Assembly: GCA_045616165.1 (NCBI GenBank)
Contig: JAZLGF010000013.1
Span: forward strand, 1 to 64,000
DNA: 64,000 bases
Direction of reading: 5' to 3'
From: RGIG5612 sp045616165
GTDB taxonomy: Bacteria > Bacillota > Clostridia > Lachnospirales > Lachnospiraceae
The notes below the pieces were generated by a model. It saw only the letters and a list, made by a program, of their open reading frames with translations. It had not been told where the DNA came from and did not search any database. Position numbers and translations under genes: made by a program. The first letter of the stretch is position 1, and every line of letters begins with the position of its first letter. Below are positions 50,476-59,170 of this stretch, piece after piece.

Positions 50476-50526
50476 TGCGTTTTATTGGTAATTTTGTAGT
50501 AATTACGCCCAAAAATATTCATGATA

Positions 50527-50597
50527 TGCATATATTTCACAAAAATATGCAAAATATAAATAAAATTATTTATAAAATACATTTTATGTAGTATAAT
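50527..50597 (+). promoter_or_regulatory. Promoter and operator-like palindrome of the amino-acid transporter
   Basis: A near-perfect palindrome with arms TGCATATATTT (50527-50537) and AAAATATGCA (50542-50551) lies upstream of TATAAT at 50592-50597. The -35 is weak (TTTATA). Looks like a regulated promoter; the regulator is unknown. Confidence 0.5.
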
Positions 50598-50636
50598 GCT
50601 CTCAATCTTGATTTATCATGACTTGGGAGAAAAAGA

Positions 50637-52166
50637 TTGAAAGCATTTAAGAGAAGTATCTTAATATTAATTCTTGTTATGGCGTCAGCCATTATTATGT
50701 GCGGGTGCGATTCAAAAAATAAAGAATCAATAACTATCAATTCTCTAGAAGATATTCATAAGGGCGCACGTATAGGTCTGCAAACAGGCTCTCTTGATGA
50801 AACAATATATTTGGAAAATTATAAAGACGAGTGCGAAGCGTTTTATTATAGTGCAATTTCAGATCAGATTGTTGCATTAAAAAATAATAAAATAGATGTT
50901 TTCTTCCTTGATGAATTTATGATAAACAACATGGTAAATTCTGAACCTGGAATCGAGGCGTTGCCAGAATCTGCGCTGAATCAGGATATTGCTGCTATTT
51001 TTGCAAAGACAGGAGAAAGAGCAGATAAATATAGAATAGAGTTTAATGAATTTTTAAATAAATTAAAAGCAGATGGAACGCTAGAACAAATGAAAAATGA
51101 TTGGTATGAAAATCAAGATACAAAAGAAGCCGCTACGCCAATCGGAGAAAGTGACGAAATAGTATTTTTTGGAACTAGTGCGGATACTCCACCGTTTTCA
51201 TTTGTAAGAGATGGAAAACTCCAAGGCTTTGAAGCGGATTTAGCTTATACATTTTGTAATGAATATGGGTACACAGCAAAGATGAATATAATGGATTTTG
51301 ATGCACTTATTCCAGCTGTTACTTCAGGAAAGATAGATATGGCAATAGCATGTTTTGGTGTTACCGAGGAAAGAAAAGAAAGCGTTGCATTTAGTGTTCC
51401 GTACTCAATTAGTGGAATGTATCCAATAGTTAGAAGTGAAGTAGTGAAAGTTTCATTTTTCCAAAAAATAGCAAATAGTTTTAAGAAAACTTTTGTCGAT
51501 GAACATAGATGGCAAATGATATTAAAGGGAATAGCAGCAACCTTATTTATAACAATACTAAGTGCAATCTTTGGTTCAATCTTAGGATTTTTGCTATACA
51601 TGTTATGCAGGAAAAAAGGCGAAAAATTCTTAAAAATTCTTAATGGAGTTTGCTGGGTAATTGCAAGCTTACCGGTTGTTGTGCTTCTTATGGTACTTTT
51701 TTATGTTATATTTGGAAATGCGTCTATTTCAGGCATTTGGATATCGATAATTGCATTTTCACTTCATAGTGCGTTTAGTATATACACAGCTCTTAAATCG
51801 TCGGTAGATGTTATAGATAAAGGCCAACTAGAGGCCGCATATAGTATTGGATGTTCAGACAAAAAAGCATTTTTCAAAATAATATTGCCTCAAGCGATGG
51901 GGCAATTTATTCCAACATATAAAGGAATATTAATATCGCTTTTGCAAGGCACAGCGGTTGTAGGATATATAGCGGTAGAGGATTTAACAAAAATGTCGGA
52001 TCTTATTAGAGGAAGAACATACGAAGCATTCTTTCCAATTATATCAACAGCAATTATATATTTAGTTTTATGCTGGATATTAAAAATACTTATAGAAAAG
52101 ATACATATTAGCATTATTACAAAATCAAAGACAAAAGAGCAAATACTAAAAAGGTTTGAAAAATGA
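50637..52166 (+). CDS. Amino-acid ABC transporter, substrate-binding and permease fusion with swapped lobes
   Basis: 509 residues, TTG start after GGGAGA. A lipoprotein signal ends at MCGC (Cys24). Residues about 36-157 look like the second lobe of an SBP_bac_3 binding protein (RIGLQTGSLDETIYLENY, then KIDVFFLDEFM and the usual last helix LNKLKADGTLEQMKNDWYE). Residues about 173-270 look like the first lobe (FGTSADTPPFSFVRDGKLQGF, then IPAVTSGKIDMAIACFGVTEERKES). A HisM-type permease follows (about 290-500, EAAYSIGCSDKKAFFKIILPQA). So the binding lobes are in permuted order, or two half-domains are joined. Imports a polar amino acid; ligand unknown. Overlaps the ATPase gene by 4 bp. Confidence 0.9.
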   Translation: MKAFKRSILILILVMASAIIMCGCDSKNKESITINSLEDIHKGARIGLQTGSLDETIYLENYKDECEAFYYSAISDQIVALKNNKIDVFFLDEFMINNMVNSEPGIEALPESALNQDIAAIFAKTGERADKYRIEFNEFLNKLKADGTLEQMKNDWYENQDTKEAATPIGESDEIVFFGTSADTPPFSFVRDGKLQGFEADLAYTFCNEYGYTAKMNIMDFDALIPAVTSGKIDMAIACFGVTEERKESVAFSVPYSISGMYPIVRSEVVKVSFFQKIANSFKKTFVDEHRWQMILKGIAATLFITILSAIFGSILGFLLYMLCRKKGEKFLKILNGVCWVIASLPVVVLLMVLFYVIFGNASISGIWISIIAFSLHSAFSIYTALKSSVDVIDKGQLEAAYSIGCSDKKAFFKIILPQAMGQFIPTYKGILISLLQGTAVVGYIAVEDLTKMSDLIRGRTYEAFFPIISTAIIYLVLCWILKILIEKIHISIITKSKTKEQILKRFEK

Positions 52167-53245
52167 TAGAGATAAAAAATCTAAAAAAAGAATTTGAAAA
52201 CGAAACACCAATTAAGGATTTAAGTTTAACTATTAATGATGGTGACGTTTTATCAATAATAGGACCTTCTGGAACAGGAAAGTCTACTTTCCTTAGAATG
52301 CTTAACATGCTTGAAAAACCAAGCGCAGGCCAGATTATTATTAACGGAGAAGATATAACCGCTAAGAATTATTCAATGGAAAAAATTCGAAAAAAAGTTG
52401 GGATGGTTTTTCAAAACTTTAATCTTTTTAATAACTTAAGTGTCATAGAAAATGTTTGCTTTGGACCTATAAATATAAAAAATGAAAAACCAAAAAAGGC
52501 TTTAGATAAAGGTATGGAACTTTTAGAAAGCGTTGGACTTGCAAAACATGCATTTGCATATCCAGAAAGCCTCTCAGGCGGTCAAAAACAAAGAGTAGCT
52601 ATAGCAAGAGCACTTTCTATGGAACCGGAAATGCTTTTGTTTGATGAGCCTACATCGGCCTTAGATCCTTCGATGGTAAGTGAAGTAGAGGCAGTTATGA
52701 GGCAATTGGCTGATAAAGGTAAAACAATGATTATAGTAACCCATGATATGGAGCTGGCAGAAAAACTCTCAAATAAAGTAGCTTTCTTTTGCGATGGGGT
52801 ACTATACGAGGAAGGAACGCCAGAAGAAATTTTTTATAATCCAAGTAAAGAAAAAACAAAAGCTTTTGTTATGAAACTAAGAAATTTGCACTTAGAGATA
52901 GACTCGCCACAATACGACTTTATGTCGCTATATTCATCAATCGATACATTTTCAAAAAAGAATTTTATGGATTATGACCTCACTACTAAAGTGGTTGCGA
53001 TTTTAGAAGAATTGTGTTTTGGAATGATAATTCCAATTTTTAAGAAAATAGACGTCGAAAACAAGAAAATAGTAATAGATATATCTTATTCAGATAAGAA
53101 AAAGTCAATCAAGATAATGATACAGTGGGAAAATATATTCTTCAATTTTGATAATGATGATTACATGATTCAAAGAAAATTAATAGAGCATTATGCAAAG
53201 TCAGTAGAATTTATAGAAACTAATAAAGTGCTTCTTAAAGTATAA
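52163..53245 (+). CDS. Amino-acid ABC transporter ATPase with extra C-terminal domain
   Basis: 360 residues, whereas GlnQ-type ATPases have about 240. Walker A GPSGTGKST, Q loop VFQNFNLFNNLSV, signature LSGGQKQRVAIARAL, Walker B MLLFDEPTSALDP and the switch His in VTHDM are intact in residues 1-235. Residues about 245-360 form an additional domain (LTTKVVAILEELCFGMIIPI, VIDISYSDKKKSIKIMIQW, YMIQRKLIEHYAKSVEF) that recalls a degenerate GHKL/anti-sigma kinase fold but is not a firm match. The neighbouring STAS gene makes a regulatory use of that domain conceivable. Confidence 0.9.
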   Translation: MIEIKNLKKEFENETPIKDLSLTINDGDVLSIIGPSGTGKSTFLRMLNMLEKPSAGQIIINGEDITAKNYSMEKIRKKVGMVFQNFNLFNNLSVIENVCFGPINIKNEKPKKALDKGMELLESVGLAKHAFAYPESLSGGQKQRVAIARALSMEPEMLLFDEPTSALDPSMVSEVEAVMRQLADKGKTMIIVTHDMELAEKLSNKVAFFCDGVLYEEGTPEEIFYNPSKEKTKAFVMKLRNLHLEIDSPQYDFMSLYSSIDTFSKKNFMDYDLTTKVVAILEELCFGMIIPIFKKIDVENKKIVIDISYSDKKKSIKIMIQWENIFFNFDNDDYMIQRKLIEHYAKSVEFIETNKVLLKV

Positions 53246-53272
53246 AAAAATACATGATTTTTAAGCAGAATG

Positions 53273-53301
53273 TTGACATTACAAGGGGCATTTGATAATA
53301 T
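53273..53301 (+). promoter_or_regulatory. Promoter for the STAS gene
   Basis: Perfect TTGACA at 53273-53278, 17-nt spacer, TAATAT at 53296-53301, about 38 bases before the start codon. It gives the STAS gene its own transcript. Confidence 0.8.
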
Positions 53302-53339
53302 TTTTTATAGAAAAAATTTATGAAAAAGAGGATTTTCAT

Positions 53340-53636
53340 ATGGAAATTATTAAAAATCAAAACGGTAGCGAACTTAACATTGAATTAATTGGAAGACTTG
53401 ATACTACAACAGCTCCAAACCTTGATAACGAACTTAAAGATTCACTTGAAGGCGTTACAAAGTTATTATTTGATTTCACAAAACTTGAATACATTTCATC
53501 TGCTGGACTTCGTGTTCTTTTAGCAGCACAAAAAGTTATGAATAAACAAGGTGAAATGATATTAACAAACGTTAATGACGATGTTAAAGAAGTTTTCGAA
53601 ATTACAGGTTTTGTTGATATATTAACAATTCAATAA
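53340..53636 (+). CDS. STAS-domain anti-sigma factor antagonist
   Basis: 98 residues from the ATG at 53340, chosen because AGAGGA lies upstream; the longer open frame begins inside the promoter. SpoIIAA/RsbV-type proteins are switched by phosphorylation of a serine; that serine is in LEYISSAGLRVLLAA. The core GRLDTTTAPNLDNEL and the terminal helices are intact. No anti-sigma kinase or sigma factor is adjacent, but the upstream transporter ATPase carries an additional domain that may relate to such kinases. Ends at a hairpin. Confidence 0.92.
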   Translation: MEIIKNQNGSELNIELIGRLDTTTAPNLDNELKDSLEGVTKLLFDFTKLEYISSAGLRVLLAAQKVMNKQGEMILTNVNDDVKEVFEITGFVDILTIQ

Positions 53637-53669
53637 TTTTCAAGCTAACAAAAAACTTAAATAAAAAAA

Positions 53670-53705
53670 CAAAAATGAGCTTGCTTTATAGCAAGCCATT
53701 CTTGT
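53670..53705. terminator. Bidirectional-type hairpin after the STAS gene
   Basis: GCTTGC-TTTATA-GCAAGC (stem 53679-53696) with AATG/CATT extending the pairing. T-rich DNA follows on both strands (CATTCTTGTTT on +, CATTTTTGTTTTTTT on -). Confidence 0.7.
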
Positions 53706-53721
53706 TTAGTGTTGGTAGTAA

Positions 53722-54615
53722 ATGCAGGAAGTAAAAAAAAGTGATAAATTAGAAATGCTATGTGAAAAGCGCCTATATAAATTAGACGCAGACCTTCATA
53801 CCCGCTTCAAAAATAGTATTTTCGCAATCGATAGACTACTGGCAAATTATAAGATGGTCTTTCCGTTCTATACGGATCATACGCTCGAGCATTCCGAGCA
53901 GGTAATCAGATATTCAAATTATTTTATAGGTGATAAAAATATAGAAAAGCTTAATGCGGATGAGCTTTATATTATTTTAATGGGTGCATGCTTACATGAC
54001 GTTGGCATGGGAATATCAGTTAATGATTATGAGCAATTTAAGGATAAAATTAAAGGATTAGATGAATATATTAGCGCTCATCCTGATACAAAGATTAGAG
54101 ATCATACAAGAAGTTTCCACCAGGAATTTTCCGCATGCTTTATCGAAAAATATAAAGATTTATTCGAAATTCCTTCAGAAGAATATTTGTATTGCATCTG
54201 CCAGATAGCAAGAGGCCATAGAAAATATAATTTATTAGACGAAAACGAATTTCCGCGCTACTTTAAGCTTGAAAACAAAAATACGGTAAGACTTCCGTAT
54301 TTAGCCGCTATTGTAAAAGTTGCGGACGAGATGGATATTGCAAATGAGCGAAATCTTTTAATTGATTATGATGAATTTACAACAGGCGATGATGAAGAGA
54401 GAATCATGTGCTATAAATCGCATCAAGCAATAAAGAGAATAGATTTTGAAGACGATATAAATATTTACTACAACACAGATGAAGACGACGTTCAAAAAAA
54501 AGTAGAAAATATTGAACGAAAAGTTAATCGTACATATAACGAAGCTAGAGCCGTAGTTAATGTATATGACGAATTTGAAAATGTCTATAACAAAATAGTC
54601 TTTTTTAGGCAATAA
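53722..54615 (+). CDS. HD-domain metal-dependent phosphohydrolase
   Basis: 297 residues. Metal ligands: His at about 53 and 57 (YTDHTLEHSEQVI), the HD pair at 92-93 (CLHDVGMGIS), a further RGHRK and the Asp in VKVADEMDIANE. The arrangement, with the N-terminal 'H..LEHS' motif, is that of the larger HD-CE-like phosphohydrolases sometimes associated with Hsp90-like genes; htpG lies 700 bp downstream. Substrate unknown. Start with no clear ribosome site (TTGGTAG); the next in-frame Met is at residue 12, so the N-terminus is not certain. Confidence 0.8.
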   Translation: MQEVKKSDKLEMLCEKRLYKLDADLHTRFKNSIFAIDRLLANYKMVFPFYTDHTLEHSEQVIRYSNYFIGDKNIEKLNADELYIILMGACLHDVGMGISVNDYEQFKDKIKGLDEYISAHPDTKIRDHTRSFHQEFSACFIEKYKDLFEIPSEEYLYCICQIARGHRKYNLLDENEFPRYFKLENKNTVRLPYLAAIVKVADEMDIANERNLLIDYDEFTTGDDEERIMCYKSHQAIKRIDFEDDINIYYNTDEDDVQKKVENIERKVNRTYNEARAVVNVYDEFENVYNKIVFFRQ

Positions 54616-54619
54616 AAAA

Positions 54620-54692
54620 AGCCATTGGCCGGACTCGAACCGGCGGCCTACGCATTACGGGTGCGTTGCGCTACCAACTGCGCTACAATGGC
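54620..54692 (-). tRNA. trnT: tRNA-Thr (anticodon CGT)
   Basis: 73-nt cloverleaf on the - strand. Acceptor GCCATTG / CAATGGC with discriminator T, T arm GGTTCGAGTCC, anticodon arm ACGCA-CCCGTAA-TGCGT giving CGT. Encodes no CCA end. Confidence 0.95.
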
Positions 54693-54714
54693 TTAAAAGA
54701 TACTTGTAAAAGTT

Positions 54715-54743
54715 ATCATAAATTCATAAATTTAGCAATACAA
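54715..54743 (-). promoter_or_regulatory. Promoter for tRNA-Thr(CGT), - strand
   Basis: Read on the - strand, TTGTAT (54743-54738), a 17-nt spacer and TATGAT (54720-54715), about 20 bases before the tRNA 5' end. Confidence 0.7.
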
Positions 54744-54774
54744 TTAATAAATTCTTAAATGCCATAAAAAGTGG

Positions 54775-54800
54775 TATAATCGTAGTGGCGTGTTCACCAC
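54775..54800 (+). promoter_or_regulatory. Promoter for the DUF5721-htpG-mrp unit
   Basis: Perfect TATAAT at 54775-54780, with a poor -35 (TTCTTA) 17 nt upstream. GTGG at 54785 and CCAC at 54797-54800 form a small inverted repeat near the transcript start. Confidence 0.55.
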
Positions 54801-54837
54801 AAAAATTCGAAAAAAATTTTTGGAAGGAAATAGTTTT

Positions 54838-55326
54838 ATGAGACTTATAGAAGTCGAAAATATTAAGCAATTTACCACGAATCTTTTTACAAAAGATTCT
54901 TTTGATAAGTTTTTGGTTACGGAAGCCCAAATAAGTGCGCTTAACACATTTTCAATAGATGGACACATTAATGAGGCATACTTAGATGAAAATGAGAGCG
55001 CTTTGCCGGAAAACAAAGAAGGAATTATTTACTGGTCAAAGATAAAACCTCTTTGCTATGAAATAATTAAGGGAAAGAAGGTTCCACTACGCTTTAAGAT
55101 AGTGTTTGCGCTTCCTAAACACTTATTTGGCGCATTCTTAAAGAAAGTAAATTTAAGTCTGAGCCCAGAAGATATAAACGCCTTATTTTTGAATATAGGC
55201 TTCCAGGCAAATAAGCTTACATGTACAACAGCAGTCTCACTAAAGAGCTTTTCTATGGATAAAAGTTTAGAAAATGCATGGGACGATTATATAAACAAGT
55301 TTATAATTTCTTTACAGGAGGATTAA
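54838..55326 (+). CDS. DUF5721 family protein
   Basis: 162 residues from the ATG at 54838 (MRLIEVENIKQFTTNLF), where GGAAGG lies ten bases upstream; the open frame reaches back to 54790 without support. The pattern KDSFDKFLVTEAQISALNTF, IDGHINEAYLDE, PLRFKIVFALP and FLNIGFQANKLTCTTAVSL matches, from memory, DUF5721, a family of Lachnospiraceae proteins of unknown function. No signal or membrane segment. Five bases before htpG, so they are likely coexpressed. Confidence 0.75.
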   Translation: MRLIEVENIKQFTTNLFTKDSFDKFLVTEAQISALNTFSIDGHINEAYLDENESALPENKEGIIYWSKIKPLCYEIIKGKKVPLRFKIVFALPKHLFGAFLKKVNLSLSPEDINALFLNIGFQANKLTCTTAVSLKSFSMDKSLENAWDDYINKFIISLQED

Positions 55327-55330
55327 ATAC

Positions 55331-57223
55331 ATGAGTGAAAAAGGAAATTTATCAATTAATAGCGAGAATATATTCCCGATTATTAAAAAATGGTTATATT
55401 CAGACCATGATATTTTTATCAGGGAATTAATATCAAATGGATGTGACGCAATTACAAAACTTAGAAAGTTAGAAATTATCGGAGAGTACCAGTTTGAAAA
55501 AGACCAGCACTTTGAAATTCAGGTAATTGCAAACCCACAAAAAAAGACATTAAAATTTATCGATAACGGAATTGGAATGACAAAAGAAGAGGTTAATGAA
55601 TATATTAACCAGATAGCTTTTTCCGGAGCTACCGACTTCTTAAATCAGTATAAAGATAAAACAAATGAAGACCAGATAATAGGCCATTTCGGACTTGGTT
55701 TTTATTCCGCTTTTATGGTAGCAGATAAAGTTACTATCGATACACTTTCATATAAAGAAGGCGAAAAGGCAGTATATTGGGAGTGCGACGGCGGAACAAC
55801 CTTCGAGATGGGCGATTCAGAAAAAGAAAACGTCGGAACCGAAATTACACTTTACTTAAATGATGATTGTTATGAATTTAGCAACGAATACAGAGTAAAA
55901 GAAGTAATTAATAAATATTGTAGCTTTATGCCGGAAGAAATCTATTTTGTAAATACAGATAATATCGGCAAAGAGCCTAAAAAGGATGAAAACGGAAATG
56001 AAATTCCACCAGAAGAGCCAAAACCATTAAATGATATCCATCCACTTTGGACAAAACATCAAAATGATTGTACAAAGGAAGAATATATAGACTTTTACCG
56101 CAAGGTATTTAATGACTATAAAGAGCCACTTTTCTGGATTCACTTAAATATGGATTATCCGTTTAACCTTAAAGGGATATTATATTTTCCTAAGATTACA
56201 AACCAGTATGATAGTTTAGAAGGAACAATAAAACTTTATAACACCCAAGTATTTATAGCCGATAACATCAAAGAAGTAATTCCGGAATTTTTACTTCTTC
56301 TTAAAGGAGTAATAGACTGTCCGGACCTCCCACTTAATGTATCTAGAAGTGCACTTCAAAACGATGGCTTTGTAACAAAGATATCAGACTTTATTACAAA
56401 GAAAGTTGCTGATAAATTAAGTGGAATGTATAAGACAGAAAAAGAAGAGTATGAAAAATGTTGGGATGATATAGCGCCTTTCGTTAAATTCGGATGTCTT
56501 AAAGACGAAAAATTTAATGAAAAGATGCAAGACTTTATTCTCTTTAAGAACTTAGACGATAAATATTTAACACTTAACGAATGCTTGGAAGAAAATAAAG
56601 AAAAACATGAGAACATGATTTTCTATGTATCAGATAAGCAAAAACAAGGCCAGTATATAAACATGTTCAAAAAGCAAAAGTTAGACGCGGTTTATCTTGA
56701 ACATTACATAGATACATCATATATCGGCTTAGTTGAGAGTAAACATGAAGGCGTTAAATTCTTAAGAATAGATACAGACCTTGATAAAGTATTCCAAAAG
56801 AGAACATCTAAAAAAGACCAGGGCGAATTAGATGAAAAGGCAGCAGCTCTTAAAGAACGTCTAGTTAAGCTCGTAGGAAACGATAAACTTAAAGTTGAAC
56901 TTAGAAACCTTAAGAATGCGGATACTTCATCTATGATAACAGTATCAGAAGAAGCAAAACGTATGGAAGATATGATGGCGCAGATGGGCTACTTTGGAGA
57001 AGAGATGGATATGAGCCAATTTAAAGAGCCTGGCACATTAGTATTAAATAACAATAACGAGCTTGTACAGTATGTACTTACAAACGAAGAAAACGAAAAT
57101 ACAAACATGGTATTAGAACAACTCTATGACCTTGCTAAACTTTCAAATGAGCCACTTACACCAGAAGAGATGAGTAAGTTCGTAGAACGTAGTAATAAGA
57201 TTATGTTAATGTTAACAAAGTAA
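55331..57223 (+). CDS. htpG: Molecular chaperone HtpG (Hsp90)
   Basis: 630 residues, GTG-free ATG start after AGGAGG. The N-terminal ATPase has IRELISNGCDAITKLRKL (N box), FIDNGIGMTKEEV and GHFGLGFYSAFMVADKV. The middle domain has LPLNVSRSALQNDGFV. Typical bacterial Hsp90 without the eukaryotic charged linker. It assists folding and activation of client proteins. Fourteen bases before mrp. Confidence 0.95.
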   Translation: MSEKGNLSINSENIFPIIKKWLYSDHDIFIRELISNGCDAITKLRKLEIIGEYQFEKDQHFEIQVIANPQKKTLKFIDNGIGMTKEEVNEYINQIAFSGATDFLNQYKDKTNEDQIIGHFGLGFYSAFMVADKVTIDTLSYKEGEKAVYWECDGGTTFEMGDSEKENVGTEITLYLNDDCYEFSNEYRVKEVINKYCSFMPEEIYFVNTDNIGKEPKKDENGNEIPPEEPKPLNDIHPLWTKHQNDCTKEEYIDFYRKVFNDYKEPLFWIHLNMDYPFNLKGILYFPKITNQYDSLEGTIKLYNTQVFIADNIKEVIPEFLLLLKGVIDCPDLPLNVSRSALQNDGFVTKISDFITKKVADKLSGMYKTEKEEYEKCWDDIAPFVKFGCLKDEKFNEKMQDFILFKNLDDKYLTLNECLEENKEKHENMIFYVSDKQKQGQYINMFKKQKLDAVYLEHYIDTSYIGLVESKHEGVKFLRIDTDLDKVFQKRTSKKDQGELDEKAAALKERLVKLVGNDKLKVELRNLKNADTSSMITVSEEAKRMEDMMAQMGYFGEEMDMSQFKEPGTLVLNNNNELVQYVLTNEENENTNMVLEQLYDLAKLSNEPLTPEEMSKFVERSNKIMLMLTK

Positions 57224-57236
57224 AGAGGTAATAAAA

Positions 57237-58091
57237 ATGTCAGAAGAAAAACAAATGCAAGAAGGATGCGCAGAAGAATCTTGTGCTAGTTGCGCTCAGG
57301 CAGGAAATTGTCCATCAAAGAATGGACCACAAAGTTTTTTAGAAGCAGCAAATGAACTTAGTAATATTAAAAAAGTAATCGGCGTAGTAAGCGGAAAAGG
57401 CGGAGTAGGAAAATCCTTCGTTACAGGATCTCTTGCCGTTGAGCTTTCAAAGAAGGGATATAAAGTAGGAATATTAGATGCAGATATTACGGGACCATCA
57501 ATCCAAAAGATGTTTGGTATTAAAGGTCAGGTAGATGCATGTGAACAGGGAATATATCCAAAAGAAACTGAAGGTGGAATAAAAGTAATGAGCATAAATA
57601 TGCTCCTTGATAATGATGAAACACCGGTTATCTGGAGAGGACCTGTCCTTGCCGGAGTAGTAAAACAGTTCTGGACAGACGTTATCTGGGGCGACTTAGA
57701 TTTTCTTCTTGTTGATATGCCTCCGGGAACAGGAGACGTTCCTTTAACAGTATTCCAATCACTTCCACTTTACGGAATAATTATAGTTACAAGCCCACAA
57801 AGCCTTGTAAAAATGATTGTTAAAAAAGCCGCTAATATGGCCGGCCAGATGAATATACCAGTTCTTGGCATAGTAGAAAATTATAGCTATATACTTTGCC
57901 CGGATTGTGGAAAGAAAATAGATGTATTCGGAAAGAGCAATATCGACGAAGTAGCACTTGAGATGGGACTAGATGTGCTAGGAAAGATGCCGATAAATAC
58001 GGCCGATGCACTTAGCGCAGACGAAGGAAAATTTGAAGAAGTAGTTAACGAAAATATAGGTAAAGCAATAGAAAAACTTTTAGAGATTTAA
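57237..58091 (+). CDS. Mrp/NBP35-family iron-sulfur carrier ATPase
   Basis: 284 residues. The N-terminal cysteine set (CAEESCASCAQAGNCPSKNG) and the later CPDCGKK bind metal clusters; deviant Walker A GKGGVGKS (near 52) and Walker B VDMPPGTGD are intact. ApbC/Nbp35 proteins build or move [4Fe-4S] clusters. Anaerobes often carry this short form without the N-terminal MIP18 domain. AGAGG precedes the ATG; the last base overlaps the next gene. Confidence 0.92.
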   Translation: MSEEKQMQEGCAEESCASCAQAGNCPSKNGPQSFLEAANELSNIKKVIGVVSGKGGVGKSFVTGSLAVELSKKGYKVGILDADITGPSIQKMFGIKGQVDACEQGIYPKETEGGIKVMSINMLLDNDETPVIWRGPVLAGVVKQFWTDVIWGDLDFLLVDMPPGTGDVPLTVFQSLPLYGIIIVTSPQSLVKMIVKKAANMAGQMNIPVLGIVENYSYILCPDCGKKIDVFGKSNIDEVALEMGLDVLGKMPINTADALSADEGKFEEVVNENIGKAIEKLLEI

Positions 58092-59161
58092 TGACTAAAA
58101 AAATATTAAGGACAATTTTTATATCGGCACTAGCTTTAGTAGTAATATTTTCTTTAGTAGCATGCACATCAGATAAAAAAGAAATCGATGAAGAAGAATA
58201 TATTACTATTGGAAAAGTTAGCGTAAATACAGGAAGCCTTAATTATTATGCGCAGGGAAGTCCAGAACTAGAAGAAGAGGCAATAGAAAAAATAAATAAA
58301 GACGGCGGAATTTTTATTAAAGAAAAAAATAAAAAGTTAAAATTAAAAATTATTTTTGAAGATTCCCATTCAACTTCTGATGGCGCTAAAAAGGCAGTAA
58401 CAAAGCTTATAGAAGAAGACAAGGCCGATATAATAATAGTATCTGAAAGTGAAAAAATCGTAATACCAGTATCAGAAGTATGCGAACAAAAAGGAGTGCC
58501 GTGTATATCCTTAAATGCAAGAAACGATATATGGGTTGAGCATGGACCATTCGAGTATAGTTTTAATGTTGCGCCAAGTTTAACTTCTATTTTGGACGAG
58601 GCAAAGCCGTTATTAGAAAAATCAAAAGCTACAAACGTAGCTATTATGGCACCGGATAATGATTTAGGAATAGATACAACGGCCAAAGTAAAAGAGTATT
58701 GCTTAGATAATAAAATAACGCTAACGGATTATGGAAGATTTGAAGAGGGTATAACCGATTATGAAACAATGATAACCCTTCTAAAAAATGATGGCATTGA
58801 TGCTATAATATGCTTTATGGATAACCTAGACTTTAGTGTTTTCTATAAGCAGGCTATGGATAAAAAAATAAAATTAAAACAATGTATACTTATTAACGAT
58901 ACATATTCAGATATGGATGCGGAGATATCTAAATTAGGGGAAACCCAAAATTTTGCAGCATTAGATTTAGATATAGCAAAGCAAAAGAGCATTAATATCC
59001 AAATAGTAGTTGATGGATTAAAGAGGGCTCAAAGCCTTGATCCAGAAACAATTGTAAAGGCAATAAGCCAAACAAATTTAGAAACAGATATAGGCAATAT
59101 ATGTTTTAATGAAAACCACCAGGCAATTTTGCCAGGAAAATTAAATATAATAAACAGGTAG
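58091..59161 (+). CDS. Periplasmic-binding-protein-like lipoprotein (ABC substrate-binding type)
   Basis: 356 residues. Lipoprotein signal ending in SLVACTSDKK (Cys about 28). The mature part begins as a Leu-binding-type domain: IGKVSVNTGSLNYYAQGSPE and DSHSTSDGAKKAVTKLIEED, later TNVAIMAPDNDLGIDTTAKV. Type I periplasmic binding proteins usually serve amino-acid ABC transporters, but no permease or ATPase for it is adjacent. The partner may be elsewhere, or it may act as a sensor. One-base overlap with mrp. Confidence 0.85.
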   Translation: MTKKILRTIFISALALVVIFSLVACTSDKKEIDEEEYITIGKVSVNTGSLNYYAQGSPELEEEAIEKINKDGGIFIKEKNKKLKLKIIFEDSHSTSDGAKKAVTKLIEEDKADIIIVSESEKIVIPVSEVCEQKGVPCISLNARNDIWVEHGPFEYSFNVAPSLTSILDEAKPLLEKSKATNVAIMAPDNDLGIDTTAKVKEYCLDNKITLTDYGRFEEGITDYETMITLLKNDGIDAIICFMDNLDFSVFYKQAMDKKIKLKQCILINDTYSDMDAEISKLGETQNFAALDLDIAKQKSINIQIVVDGLKRAQSLDPETIVKAISQTNLETDIGNICFNENHQAILPGKLNIINR

Positions 59162-59170
59162 GGTAAAAAA

